Shown here: positions 44,450 through 56,700 of the stretch, in pieces
Position numbering within the stretch: the stretch's first letter is position 1
Layout of the letters: each line of letters starts with the position of its first letter
NCBI GenBank assembly: GCA_032690845.1
Contig: CM064417.1
Location: forward strand, 20,676,501 to 20,740,500
Origin: Eleusine coracana subsp. coracana
Lineage: Eukaryota > Streptophyta > Magnoliopsida > Poales > Poaceae
DNA: 64,000 nt
Direction of reading: 5' to 3'
Made by a program: the position numbers and the translations under genes
The notes under the pieces: model-generated
What the model was told of the DNA's origin: nothing
What the model saw: the letters and a program-made list of their open reading frames with translations, nothing else
Databases searched by the model: none

Positions 44450-46153
44450 GACTTCTCAGCTAATCTCATAGTACTAGACTCAAAGGGTATAGATATTATA
44501 CTTGGGATGGACTGGCTACGCAAGTATAATGGGGTGATACAATGCGCCAAGCAGGCAGTACCGTTGACCAGTATAAAGGGTACCAAGGTCGAGTTCATAG
44601 CAGCCAACTCCGCAGTCAAGGAAGACGTACTAAATCAAGCCACGGGCACCCCCATAGATGAGATCCGAGTGGTTTGCAAATTCCCCGATGTATTCCAGAA
44701 GAACTTCTAGGTATGTCGCCTGACCGCGACATAGAATTTGTTATCGACCTAATACCTGGAACTGCACCTATATCTAAGAGGCCCTATAGAATGCCTGTTA
44801 ATGAGTTAGTAGAACTCAAAAGGCAATTACAAGAGATGCTAGAGAAAGGCTTCATTTGCCCTAGTTCCTCACCTTGGGGACCTCCAGTACTCTTTGTTGA
44901 GAAGAAGGATAAGACACAAAGGATGTGTGTAGACTACCGTTCTCTTAATGAGGTGACTATTAAGAACAAATATCCCTTGCCACGGATTGAGGATTTGTTC
45001 GATCAGATCAAGGGAGCTTGTGTCTTCTCCAAGATTGATCTACGATCTGGGTACCACCAATTGAAGATTAGACCACCAGACATACCCAAGACGGCTTTTC
45101 GGACAAGATATGGGTTATATGAGTATACAGTGATGTCTTTTGGACTGACCAATGCACCGGCCTACTTCACGTACCATATGAACAAGGCGTTTATGGAGTA
45201 TTTGGATAAGTTCGTTGTGGTTTTCATCGATGACATCTTGGTATTTTCAAAGAATGAGGAAGAGCATGAGGAACACCTGAGGCTAGTTCTAGAAAACCTA
45301 CGAGAGCACAAGTTGTATGCTAAGCTGAGCAAGTGTGAATTCTGGTTGAAGGAGATAGCATTTCTCGGGCACGTCATCTCCGCGGGGAGGAGTGTCAGTC
45401 GACCCAGGCAAAGTGAAGGATGTTCTAGATTGGAAGCCACCCCAGACAGTATAGGAGATTAGAAGTTTCCTTGGATTAGCTGGGTACTATTGGCATTTCA
45501 TAAAGGATTTCTCCAGAATAGCCAACCCGATGACAGCATTGTTGGGAAAGGACAAGAGTTTTGAGTGGACTCCGAATTGTCAAGCCAGCTTTGAAGAATT
45601 GAAGCGAAGACTGACATCAGCTCCTGTTCTGGTCTTACCGAACATCAATAGGAGTTTTGATATATACTGTGACGCCTCAAAGCAAGGAGTCGGATGTGTG
45701 CTCATGCAAGAAGGACATGTCGTAGAATATGCCTCTAGGCAATTACGGACACATGAAGAGAAGTACCCAACCCATGATTTAGAGTTAGCAGCAGTGGTAC
45801 ATGCTCTGAAGATTTGGAGGCACTATATTCTTGGCCATCATTGTGAGATCTATATGGATCACAAGAGTCTCAAATACATATTTACTCAAACTAAGTTGAA
45901 CCTAAGACAACGACGTTGGTTAGAGTTGATCAAAGACAATGATGTGGGTATCAACTATCACCCAGGGAAGGCAAATGTCATGGCAGATGCCCTGAGTAGA
46001 AAGACTTATTGCCGCCAGCTAATTGTGGAGGAGTTACCACCAGAGCTATGCAAGGAGTTTGAGCAACTAAATCTTGAGTTTGTGAATGAACTAGAGACCG
46101 TTGCAATGGAAGTGGAACCACTCTCGAGGAGGAAATCCGCAAGGGACAGTTAG
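44450..46153 (+). pseudogene. F reverse transcriptase and RNase H (broken)
   Basis: After the end of protease (VDIILGMDWLRKYNGVI near 44490), RT spans about 44750-45400: PYRMPVNELVELKRQL, SSPWGPPVLFVEKKD, MCVDYRSLNEVTIKNKYPLP, KIDLRSGYHQLKI, SFGLTNAPAYF. The active site FIDDILVFSK is intact at about 45226-45255. A shift near 45395 interrupts the thumb. RNase H follows at 45530-46010 (FDIYCDASKQGVGCVL, ATHDLELAAVV-like THDLELAAVVHALKIWRH, DHKSLKYIF, NVMADALSRK). This module order is that of Ty3/gypsy. The loss of frame near 44449 and 44710 makes it inactive. Confidence 0.93.
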
Positions 46154-47510
46154 ATGATGAGAAGCTAAGTGAGATCAGAAAGCTCATTAAGGAAGCAAAG
46201 GCTACCGACTTCACGGAAGATGAGAAGGGCACCATATGGATTGGTAAACAGATATTTGTGCCAGAAAGAAGCCCATTCATGACATGATCCTACGGGAAGC
46301 GCATGAATCTGCATACTCCATTCATCTAGGGAGTACTAAGATGTACCAAGACTTGAAGACTCGTTATTGGTGGTATGGCATGAAGCGCTATGTCGCAGAG
46401 TATGTGGCTGTATGTGACACATGTCAGCGTGTCAAGGCAGAACACCAAAGACCCACCGGATTGCTTCAACCCCTGAAGATTCCTGAGTGGAAGAGGGAAC
46501 AAGTCGGTATGGACTTCATAGTTGGTTTACCTCATACATAGTCGGGATATGATTCTATATGGGTTATAGTTGATCGCTTAACCAAGGTGGCACACTTCAT
46601 CCCTGTTAAGACAACCTATAGTGGTGCAAAGTTGGCGGAACTATACATGTCAAGGATAGTATGCTTACATGGAGTCCCTAAGAAGATAGTATCTAACAGA
46701 GGCTCTCTGTTCACCTCGAAGTTTTAGGAGAAGCTACATGAGTCCCTGGGCACCAAGTTGAATTTCAGCTCTACTTATCACCCTCGGACTGATGGACAAA
46801 CCGAAAGGACAAACCAAATACTGGAAGACATGTGGAGAGCCTTACACGGAATTCTCTTAGAACAATAGTTATCAAGCGAGTCTCGAGATGGCTCCTTTCG
46901 AGTTTCTCTATGGAAGAAAGTGCAAAACACCTCTATTCTGGAGCGAGACAGGAAAGAAGCAGAAAGGCAGATCAAGATTGTGCGCGAGAGCCTGAAGGTC
47001 ACGCAGTCAAGGCAGAAAAGCTATGTCGATCATAGGCGAAGGGATCTATCCTTCGAGATTGGGGATTTTGTGTATCTGAAGATATCACCCATGAGGGGTG
47101 TTAGACGCTTTAAGGTCAAAGGGAAGTTAGCATCATGGTACATCGGCCCTTTCAAGATCATCGAGAGAAGAGGAGAAGTTGCATACCAGTTGGAATTGCC
47201 ACCGCATCTCACGGACGTGCATGACGTGTTTCATGTGTCCCAACTGAAGAAGTGCTTAAGAGTGCCTCAAGAGCAGTTGCCTGTAGATGAAGAGGACCTT
47301 CGGGAAGATCTCACATATGCAGAACAACCAGTCAGGATCCTAAAAGTTGTTGAGAGAGTTACGAGAAACAAGGTGATTCGAATGTGCAAGGTACTATGGA
47401 ACCATCACACGGAAGAGGAAGCCACCTGGGAGCGTGAAGAAGAATTGAAAGCCGAGTTTCCCCATCTCTTCACCGATCTTTCCGAATCTCGAGGGCAAGA
47501 TTCATCTTAA
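46154..47510 (+). pseudogene. F integrase with chromodomain-like C-terminus (broken)
   Basis: The zinc finger lies near 46290-46430 (AHESAYSIHLGSTKMYQDL, YWWYGMKRYVAEYV, CDTCQRVK). The catalytic core has MDFIVGLP near 46510 and TDGQTERTN near 46790, but the second catalytic Asp (SDRG in relatives) reads SNRG near 46691. A deletion and stop near 46840-46870 remove part of the core. An open frame from 46920 to 47510 gives the GPY/F module (GDFVYLKISPMRGVRRF, GPFKIIERRGEVAYQLELPP, VHDVFHVSQLKK). A chromodomain-like segment follows (VLWNHHTEEEATWEREEELKAEFPHLF, near 47395-47475). In chromoviruses this module is thought to direct insertion into marked chromatin. The stop codon TAA is part of the polypurine tract. 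Confidence 0.92.
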
Positions 47511-47522
47511 GGGGGGTAGATT
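47508..47522 (+). promoter_or_regulatory. F polypurine tract
   Basis: taaggggggtagatt directly before the 3' LTR TGTAACACC; the first three bases are the pol stop codon. Confidence 0.9.
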
Positions 47523-48189
47523 TGTAACACCATACTTTTTGCAATTTCTAAAAATGCCAATTTTCTAGCATTAGGTAATTAATAAAATAGCCTGGTCAAA
47601 TTATTTTCTAAAATAATTATAATTAACTCATTGCATTTGCATGTCATGTCATAGTCATGTAGATTTTATTTGCATTAGGCATTTAGTTAATTACTAAATA
47701 GAATACCAAGAAAATTAGAATAGGAAATAGGAGAGAAAAGAGTAGAAATGGAAAAGAAAATAGAAAAAAACCAGAACATGGGCCGAAACCCACCATTCTA
47801 GCCCACCCCGGAACCCTCTCCCTTCTCCCCTCTACCCCCCCCCCCCCCTGCTCTTTCCCTCTCAGCCCGCCAGCCCACGGGGCAATGGCCGAAACTCGCC
47901 TCCCTCCCCTCTCTCTCTCTCTTGTCGACATGCGGGCCCATGGTGCCATCCCCTTCCTCCCACCAATCCCGCCCCCTTTCCTTTCTCTGCCGCCCGTTCA
48001 AATCCCGCCTCGCGCGCGCTCGCCCTGTGTCCCCCTGACAGCCCGGGCGTGATCGCCGTGATTTTCCGCGCCGCCTTCCCTACTTTCCCCCAAATTCCCC
48101 ACGCCGCCGCCGTCGAATTTTGGAAGGCGAGCGCCTCCACTGGCCTCTGCTCCCTGATGCCGTGCGTAACCCTAGCCCTCCTCCCTCCC

Positions 48190-48196
48190 TATAAAT
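48190..48196 (+). promoter_or_regulatory. TATA box, F 3' LTR
   Basis: TATAAAT, same context as 39105-39111. Confidence 0.7.
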
Positions 48197-48662
48197 TCGA
48201 CCCCCGAGGACCCCCAACCCCGCACCCGGCGCGCGCTTGAGCTCTCCCCCTCTCTGCTTCGCTCCAGCGCTGCCGCGCGCCGCCTCTTCCTCGTCTCTAG
48301 CAAGAGCTCCGCCGCCGCCCCCGATTCCTCCCCAATGACGCGACCTGGTCCTTTCTGATGCATCGTTGTGCCTCGCAGGTACTCGACGGCCATCGCGAGC
48401 CGATTGTGGCCGCCTCACGTGGACGTAGACCCCTTTCCCGACGTCGCCGATGACCTCGAGCCGCCGCCCACCGCCGCAAGCCCTCCCCGACTCTCGGACC
48501 CCCGCCACGATCCCCCTCGGTGAGACCCCCGCGTTCCCTCTCTCCCTTTTGAGCCCCTCCGCGCCCGGATTCGACCACCAGAGCGCCGCCGCACCGGCCG
48601 CCGGCAGCCACCACACCCCCCCCTGTTAAATCCTGGCCGTTGGATCTCGATCCAGCGATCCA

Positions 48663-48691
48663 GATTACATACCCCTTAGGGGTATGTAATC
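48663..48691 (+). repeat. 29-nt palindrome in F 3' LTR
   Basis: Perfect 13-nt arms gattacatacccc and ggggtatgtaatc are separated by tta. The 5' LTR at the same place (about 39597) reads gattgcatccatcgtgg without the palindrome. Confidence 0.9.
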
Positions 48692-49849
48692 GGTCCACAT
48701 GGACCAGTGGACCGTGCGTCCACAGAATCCATGCACCCGGTCCAACGGGTTTTTAGTTTTAAATTAATTCGCTTAATTCCTGGATAATGTTAATATTTTG
48801 CATTTAGGCTCCTACGTTTAATTTAAATAATATTTATGCCCCTGTTTTTGAATAGAAGCTTTAGAAAATTGTATTTAAGCCCCTGAACTTCATAAAAACT
48901 ATTTTAGCACTACATTTTAATAGAACCACCTCTATACTTTCTAAATTTATTATTTTGGCCCTCTAGTTTTACAAAAACTCCCCTGGACTTATTTTTAATT
49001 ATACTTTAGTCCTATCTTTTTACACTTTAGTCCCTGAACTTGTTATAAACTACATTTTAGTCTCTGGATTTTATGATAGGTTATTTTCACCCTGTTATTT
49101 TACAAGTTAGTCCCTGTACTTTTCAAAAATTACTTTTAGATCCCCACACCTATCTATTTTTACTATTAGCCCTAAAACTTCAAACCTTCATAACTTTTCA
49201 ACCGTAACCCGGATTTAAGTAATTCTTGCGCCAACGTGATCGTAGTAACTAATACTACCTGTTAGTACTACTTCTTCTGATTTTACTATTTTAACCTTGT
49301 ATCTTCAAACTTTCATAACTTTTTACTCGTAACTCCGAATTAGGTGATTCTTGCGCCAAAACGATCATAGGAGCATAACTTATGCATTCATGGCATTATC
49401 ATATTGTTTTTTCATGATTGCATGGCTGTGTATTGATTTTGTATGTAATTGCTTGTGCCGGTACTATCACACGTAAAGACGACTACACGCAAGGATCAGC
49501 GTACGAGGACCTCCAAGAGCAAGAGTTCGAAGTGGTTGAGCAACAACACGCGCAGGACGAAGGCAAGTGTCCTTGATGCATTTTGTATCTATTGTGAATG
49601 TTACTTTAGGATTGCATGCTTGTGTCAATTGATTGGAAACCTATTGTTAGGGTTTACTAGTATTGTTCTATCTTGTCCTTGTCGCCTTGAACTAGAATTT
49701 TATCGGTCAATGGGTAGACATGCTTAGTTGCTTACTGGGTTGTTGGGTTCCATTTAATTTTGACAAATTAAAAATATCACATGGGAAAGAATTGGTAATT
49801 TTTTTGCAACATGGACTTAGGGATCTATGCAAGCCAGATGGGATGGATG

Positions 49850-51328
49850 TGATGAGGACATCACCCTTATGGATACACCCAGCACTCCGCCAACCAAAAT
49901 ACAAGTTCATGCGCGACAACTGAATTTACGGGTGAGCTTGTTCCTAATGATTCCTTTATGTGATTTTGAGAATAGATTGCTACCTAATGAATTAATTGTT
50001 GTTAGAAACCATGGAGATGATAATGAGATAGCTGGGGAGGTGATTAGAGACGTGATGGGCCAGCAAGGACGTCCAAGCCAAGGTGGAGGCCCAATCAAAA
50101 CCGACTTCGAGTCTGTTTTGGAGCCCAGAACCAGTCTGCACTAAAACGGATGCCCAGGACGCATACGGACTCGGATTTGGACATTCTATATATGCCTGGA
50201 AAGATAACGAAAAGACCATTCCAACCCAACTGGTCCCATGTCAAAATTCGTCCCGAGCCGTCGGCAATCGCCGAAATAATTCGACTTCCAGAATCTGTCC
50301 TGGTGCTGTGACACCGTAATCGGTCTTTGGGCCATGTATGGAGTTGAGCCCACTTAGGGCTGCGTCCAGGGGGTCTTGCACGACCCTAGGGTCCTCATAT
50401 ACAGCCGCCGCCTCTTTATTAGGGTTTGGGTTTTGCTTAGATTATTCTGTTGATAACAGTTTCGCCGTTTGATCGGTTTGTGAGACCCCAACTTGTGACA
50501 TTCATTGTATACTTACAAATTTGGTTGTATTCTTCTTTGTTCTTACTTGTGTTCTTGATTTGCAGGCAAGGATAAGCCTTCTCGGCGAGGTCAATCGTTC
50601 TTGAACGGTTGATAACCAGAGGAGACGTTGTGCTGCGATTGCGGGGTTCAGAACATGTCGTTCGGAAGCCGGATCGATTTGTGTATCGCCTCCGACTTAA
50701 TCAAGATTATCAGCGAAACTGTTATCAACAGAATAATCTAAGCAAAACCCCAACTCTAATGAAGAGGCGGCGGCTGTATATGAGGACCCTAGGGTCGTGC
50801 AAGACCTCCTGGACGCAGCCCTAAGTGGGCTCAACTCCATACATGGCCCAAAGACCGATTACGGTGTCACAGTACCAGGACAGATTCTGGAAGTCGAATT
50901 GTTTCGGCGATTGCCGACGGCTCGGGACGAATTTTGACATGGGACCAGTTGGGTTGGAAAGGTCTTTTCGTTATCTTTCCAGGCATATATAGAACGTCCA
51001 AATCCGAGTCCGTATGCGTCCTGGGTATCCGTTTTAGTGCAGACTGGTTCTGGGCTCCGAAACAGACTCGAAGTCGATTCTGATTGGGCCTCCACCTTGG
51101 CTTGGACGTCCTTGCTGGCCCATCACGTCTCCAATCACCTCCCCAGCTATCTCATTATCATCTCCATGGTTTCTAACAACAATTAATTCATTAGGTAGCA
51201 ATCTATTCTCAAAATCACATAAAGGAATCATTAGGAACAAGCTCACCCGTAAATTCAGTTGTCGCGCATGAACTTGTATTTTGGTTGGCGGAGTGTTGGG
51301 TGTATCCATAAGGGTGATGTCCTCATCA
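49850..51328. mobile_element. Insertion G: inverted pair of E-family LTRs with a target duplication
   Basis: 49850-50713 is an E-type LTR in element sense on the plus strand (TGATGAGGACATC...), lacking its last 36 nt. 50714-51328 is the 615-nt terminal part of the same LTR in the opposite direction, ending GATGTCCTCATCA. Both outer ends are therefore the U3 end of the element. The insertion is flanked by a perfect ggatg (49845-49849; 51329-51333), and the F 5' LTR shows the empty site at about 40692-40705. There is no internal region, primer site or polypurine tract. Confidence 0.93.
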
Positions 51329-52349
51329 GGATGTGCTGTCGTGGGCACATGGTTCGTGGCGGTTGGATTGTTGTAGATCCTAGGAACCGGTTCTTGGAGC
51401 AATAACCCAGGAAAACAGTGCCATCACAAGATCAATATGGGTAAGGCTTGGCCTAGTAATTAGGTGTTCTCCCAGTGTCGGTGCAGCATTTGGTGGAGCG
51501 GGGAATGGAAGTCAAGAGAGGACTGTCCTTGTATCCCAATGGCTCAAGAGGGGGCTCCTGGGGTGATGAGTTGCTTGTTGATGGGCTATCACTTATGGAC
51601 GGGGGTGGCACCTTAGTGGCTAGCATGTACTGGGAGACCCTTTGAAAAAGCCTCGTAATGAAACCCTGCCACACACCCAAGGAAGTGTGTAATGTGGGTC
51701 GCGTCCACGGGCACAAGGGGAATCACAACTTGTGGGTAAAGTGGTACAACCTCTGCAGAGTGTAAAACTATCATGATCGCCGTGCTCACGGTCACGAGCG
51801 GCCTGGAGTCCTCACAAGATTAGTTTGGTGGGTTATGGAATGGTTGGTATTGGTGGTTTGGATTGGACTTGGCTTGGATAAGACCCCGTGGTTGATGGTT
51901 GGGATACCCCACTAAGTAAATAGGATGCTTAGGTTAATTAAAAGCTCATGCATCGAACCCCTATAAGCCTTTCTTGCCTATAGCCCCATGTCATCTTTTC
52001 TCCCACATGCTGAATACGACACGTACTCACCCTTGCTATACCGTATTGGTGCTCAGCCACAGGAGAAGGTTGGGACTACCATGAAGACGATGGAGGCGAG
52101 TACTAGGCGATGGTCCACCAGTCGGTGCTTGTGGAGTCTTGGGAAGTCTACGCTAGTTTATTTCTGCTGCTTTGATGTACTTTTCCTTTAGACCTACGGG
52201 TCCTTTTGTAATAAAGATACGATGTAATAATTAAAGGATATGGATACTTATTCTGTTTACCATTAATGATGTACTGTATGTGTGTGTGACTTGATCCTGT
52301 ACACACGTATGGCTGCACCCCTTTTGCTTCTTAAAATGAGTGTGACAGG

Positions 52350-53703
52350 CTCACACATACACATTTGGTTCTTAATTGCCTTGGTTCTCATTTGCTCGAT
52401 TCTTCATTTGGCATTTGTGAAATTTATAAGGCCATAAAGAGCCATTATTTGAAAAGGAGTGTTTGAGAGTTCCCTTGATGTTCCAAGTGCAGTGTTTTAT
52501 TTGGATGTTAAGTGAGGGCACTTGAAAAATGGAGAAGTTCCTTGATTCTGCAAAATTTCCTATAGTGACCGTACAATCCGATCAGTGCCTCATGCCAGTA
52601 GCTTGGGTCAGACTGGTCATAGAGATCGGACAGAACAATCTTTAAGACCGTATCGTCCGGTCTGTACAAGTTCCAGCAAAAGCCCGAAGTTAACCGGACC
52701 GTCCGGTCCAATGACTGTACCATCCAGTCACTATAATTGATCGCGCAATGCAATTCTGAACTGTGACTGTTGATCTTTTCTTTTTGGATCTCGGTCATCC
52801 GTGTCTATTTGACCTAGATCAAAATCGAGAAACACTTTTAGTTTCTTCCTTGTTCGCCCCTGTCGCTGAGTTCTTGCCTCGAGTGTGTTTCCTCGCCGAC
52901 GTCGCTGTGTCGCCTCTCTCTCCGTCCATGCACGCTGCCGCTCCTACACTCGCCACCGCCCAGCCGCCGCTCGCACGTGCGCAGTTGTGCCTCCCCAAGC
53001 CCTAGCATTGCCTAGCGCAAGACATCATCGCCGCTGTCCAGCGCCACCGCCGCTAGCCGTCGTGCATCACCGCTGAGTTGTTGTTGCGCGCTACCTCTGC
53101 TACTCCCTCTCCCTCGCGTGCATGTCCAGAGCCACCTGAGCCGAGCTCCCACTACCGATTGTTAGGACAAGATCACTTTTTTTTCCTCCACCTCCATTAC
53201 TGGCAACGAAAGCTCCAAGTTTTGATATTTCCGGCGATCGACTGAGTATTCCTCTCAGTTTTGACTTCGATTCTTCCTCCAGGGTATTGTGTCTTTCTTC
53301 CAATTCATCGAGTTATGCCCTAATTTCGAGCAATGTACTTAATTGATGCAATTAGATCAATTTCCATCTTTTAGTTGCATTAATTAGGTAATTAGCTCAA
53401 CCTAGTTGCAATTAATTCCATGCCTATTTGTTAATTGCATCTCTAGGGTTTGTCTCTCATTTAGTCTATAGTTAGATTTATTGCCTATTATTTGACTGCA
53501 CACTAGATGACTCACACCGGCCCAATATAGTCGCTGATCGCTATTGTTACTTTGCATATTTGTCTAGTGATCATGTCCTTCATCTTAGTGCTAGGATTTC
53601 TATTGCACATTCTTACCTAGCGGTGTTTTGCTTGTAGATTTATATAGGGTCTATGCTCATCCTGTCTATACCTACATGCGTGCAGTGACACTTGACAGCA
53701 GAG
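52350..53703 (+). promoter_or_regulatory. C spacer before env-like ORF; palindromes and leader-like sequence
   Basis: Degenerate copies of gaccggacngtccggtc occur near 52565, 52610, 52648, 52693 and 52720, the same unit as in the C LTRs. They are followed by a GC-rich stretch at 52855-53160 resembling a grass 5' leader, then an AT-rich intron-like stretch (53290-53680). Candidate acceptor AGs lie at gtgcag (53681-53686) and gacagcag (53695-53702), just before the ATG at 53704. An internal promoter with a leader intron is inferred. Confidence 0.5.
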
Positions 53704-56075
53704 ATGGCAAGATTAGGTCAGGACAAGGGCAAGGGAAAGATGCCAGAGAAGCCTAGAGGCAAGAAGAGGATTAGGCTAGACCCAGAGTCAGAGAGAGCCC
53801 TAAGGGTAGCACAACACCTAGAGGCTATGGAGACAGCACGTAGGACACCTAGAGCACTGTTGATCATGGGTACACAGACAGACGACCAGGGTCGCAGGAG
53901 GACCACCAGACAGTGGACACCAGCCCTAGAGCTATATACAGGAGTGAGGCTACCACCGTGGTCGTAGGGTACTCCGACCTCTCGTCAGGAGAGGTCATCG
54001 AGACCTGCAGAGCAGGGATCCTCTAGGTAGAAGGAGGAGGAGTCAGAGGACGAGGAAAAGAGCTCAAAGTCTGAGGAGTATGAGGAGGAGGAGACTGAGC
54101 AAACAGCATAGCCACAGAGGACTGTTCACCGGGCAGGAGACCCGAGGTGCACTTGTACAGTGTGCACGAGGAGGCTGCAGAGACTAGTAGAGGTAGTCGG
54201 AGAGACAAACATTCTTAAGGTTCCTGCGAAGGACCTTAAGTTTCTTCGTCTTGTGTCCTTCGAGTAGTGGGTTCTAGTCCCAGAGACCCTGCTACAGGAG
54301 AGAGGTACTAGACCGGTCTTCAGAGGAGGATCGGTGAGGGACTGAGATGCTACCTTGCCAGGAAGAGCAAGGCTGGACTGTTTGTGCCACAACAGTACAC
54401 GCTGTACCCGGCCATAAGGAGGGCCACAGACACTGACATGGAGCAGTACTTCACGTACTTGCTAGGGCTAGCAGAGCTAGTTACTACTTCATACACGTAT
54501 AGGGAGGATATCGTACTAGAGTTATATGCTACACTGTGGGTAGCCAGAGACCACTGAGAGATCTGATTTCTTTTCAGAGGACAGCCACAGCATGTGACCA
54601 GGCAGGATCTCATAGCAAACTTTGGACTTCTTGCTTCAGATTTCCAACTATACAGGAGTGCCTATGGGACCCTCGTTCCACCTCGCAGACCAGAGGGAGG
54701 GACACTACCTCCAGACAATATGGTGTCGATTGTCTTTCCACTACCGCACACCCCAGGTTTTGATAGAGGCCCTGCGAGACACACCGCAGAGGTGAAGGCG
54801 GTCAGAGCGATAGTCACCAGGACTATCATCCCACGGTCTGGATACAGAGAGGAGTTCACACTTCTACACTAATGGGCAGTGGTTGCTATTCTAAGGAGAC
54901 AGCAGTTTGACCTTGCAGATCTTCCGATTGGTGAGATGGAGGAGGTTATCTCTGAGAGGGTCGGAGGATGTCACTTAGTCTTTGGTCCATACATTTGGTA
55001 TGTTTTGAGGAGGATGGGACTAGTGACTGAGGAGTAGTACGAGGCATTCCCTGAGGTGACCACCAGCTACTCACCTCGAGTCTCCAGGGGATCGCAGTCA
55101 ACCTCAAGTCAGCAAACGGGAGAGGAGGAGCTGGAGTCACCGCCAGTCACTCACGAGCAGGTAGCTCATCCAGAGACGGTGGTTCCTGAGTCAGCTAGCA
55201 CAGACGCACTTCCCCAGCAAGAAGAGACACAGTCAGAGGACGCTATCACTGTAGCAGCACTTGCAGGATGCCTGAGTGAGTTCATTCAGAGCACAGCTGA
55301 GGATAGATGTTAGATGATGGAGGTCATCAGAAAACAGGCAGAGCTTCAGAGACAGTAGATGGAACTGATGACCACTCTCATGACACAAATGGCAGAGATG
55401 ACTCAAAGGCAGGCTAGTCAGCATCCAGGACCTTCTACTCTTCCATAGTTTCAGCCGCTACAGACACAGCCAGGCCCCTTCACTGCTATGATAACAGCTC
55501 AGTCCAGTGGGCTGTCACACTCAGGGGTGTTACCAATAGGGGGAGCAGGACAGACCTTCTCGCCAGTGACTCAGTTCTCCCTCGTGTCAGCCTTCTCAAT
55601 CTCTGTGTTGTTCCCTTCACCAACACACTCTTTTACTTTGCAGATGGTAGGACCCTTTATTCACCAGCAACTATTAATCAAGAGTTTGACATTCTCAGAG
55701 ATTGTACACACCACAGAGGCAACTCCACAGACAGAGACTCTCCCAGAGACAGCTACAGCTCCACCTTCTTCTGCTATAGATTCAACGCTTGTCACACCTC
55801 AGGTAGTAGAGGATCTAGTCCGCCGAGGCTTCACTCAGGAGGATGTGGATGACCTTGCTCTTCTTTAGGCGGCAGCTGCTGAGGAGACATCCACAGTCCT
55901 ACCAGCAGGGCAGGACAGAGGGTCTGAGTCACCAGTAGATCTTGAGTACTTTGAGCAGCTCGATGCTCAAGTGACGCATGCTCAGGCAGAGCAGCAAGAC
56001 CCAGCACAGGAGCAGCCTAGAGCAGAGCCCTCAGAGGACGTTGCTGCACCACCTCCTTCGACCACATGCGCTTAG
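53704..56075 (+). pseudogene. Copia C env-like third ORF (broken)
   Basis: It starts MARLGQDKGKGKMPEKPRGKKR at 53704: basic, then an acidic patch near 54025-54110. The conserved-looking centre spans 54190-55030 (ILKVPAKDLKFLRLVSF; YFTYLLGLAELVTTSYTYREDIVLELYATLWVA; RQDLIANFGLLASDFQLYRSAYGT; IVFPLPHTPGFDRGPA; GCHLVFGPYIWYVLRRMGLV). A Gln/Ser/Pro/Thr-rich end with a helical patch (AELQRQxMELMTTLMTQMAEMTQRQ) follows, to the stop at 56075. Many stops (53965, 54028, 54109, 54268, 54870, 55036, 55312, 55357, 55447, 55867) and shifts. No convincing signal peptide or membrane anchor. It is positionally equivalent to the D env-like ORF, but little sequence is shared beyond the basic-acidic-globular-proline-rich plan. 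Confidence 0.7.
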
Positions 56076-56700
56076 TTGTTTCCCTTTTCCTCTTTTTGGT
56101 GCTTGTTGCCAAAGGGGGAGAAATAGTCATAGGACTAGGGGGAGTGGGAGTGTGATCCTGTGCGATCGAAAGTCAGTAGTTTGTATCTAGGGGGAGCATA
56201 CGTGTACATGGATTTTGGGAGTTAGATACACTTGGTTCTTATTTTAATGGATTTATCAAGTGTTCATGGATTTTGATGAGTCATGGTTTTCATTCTCATG
56301 TGTTTGACTCATCTTGATCTCACTTGGTTTATTTTCATACGCAGTGCCTTGTTTCCTTTATTTGTCTTGTACGCCTATGTATGATCCCATGATGATTGCT
56401 TGCTTTTAATTCCTATGCATTGCCATGCTATCCTGTTTGCATATCATCATGTCTTGCATTGCATGTCTTTATGCTTTAATTAAAATCTTCACATGACATG
56501 CATGCATATCATCTAGAGTGTGCTCTTCTTTCTTCTTTCTTTTAGCTCTTGATGACGCTTGATTGAGTAGGACCTTGTTTATTCATTGCTTATGCTCTTG
56601 AGGTTCCTCTCGATCGTTGTGTAGCTCTTTTAGCCCTGTTGTTTTATGATAGAGATTATGATAAGTAGTGGTTATCATCAATCACCAAAAAGGGAGGGAT
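56076..56700 (+). other. C 3' untranslated region and polypurine tract
   Basis: It contains cttgttgccaaagggggagaa near 56104-56124 and the tract accaaaaagggagggat at 56684-56700 immediately before the LTR. T-rich noncoding sequence lies between. Confidence 0.85.

Larger units (their letters stand above)
38397..52349 (+). mobile_element. Gypsy element F, chromodomain-bearing (Tekay/Del-like)
   Basis: It has long LTRs (38397-41670 and 47523-52349, the latter carrying insertion G), a perfect ggctc target duplication (38392-38396; 52350-52354), a methionine-tRNA primer site, an extra ORF before gag, gag, protease, RT, RNase H, integrase with a chromodomain-like end, and a polypurine tract overlapping the stop codon. 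LTRs over 3 kb and the chromodomain point to the Tekay/Del group. I recall rice RIRE3-type elements having an extra ORF upstream of gag. Gag-pol is broken; the extra ORF is not. Confidence 0.95.
47523..52349 (+). repeat. F 3' LTR, interrupted by insertion G
   Basis: Segments 47523-49849 and 51334-52349 correspond to the 5' LTR, with G (49850-51328) and its ggatg duplication between them. It ends gtgtgaca and is followed by ggctc. Relative to the 5' LTR it has a shorter poly-C tract, a 29-nt palindrome at 48663-48691 and an extra segment near 51999-52052. Confidence 0.95.

Noticed and set aside
52763..53076. GC-rich ORFs that look like the first exon of a grass gene
   Set aside because: The segment lies inside copia C between the palindromes and the third ORF, and no domain is recognisable. 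I treat it as leader sequence of the element, though an ancient captured host promoter/leader is not excluded.
53704..56075. Host gene with acidic and Gln-rich regions
   Set aside because: It lies between the LTRs of C in the position of the third ORF, ends just before the conserved ccaaagggggagaa motif, and is full of stops.
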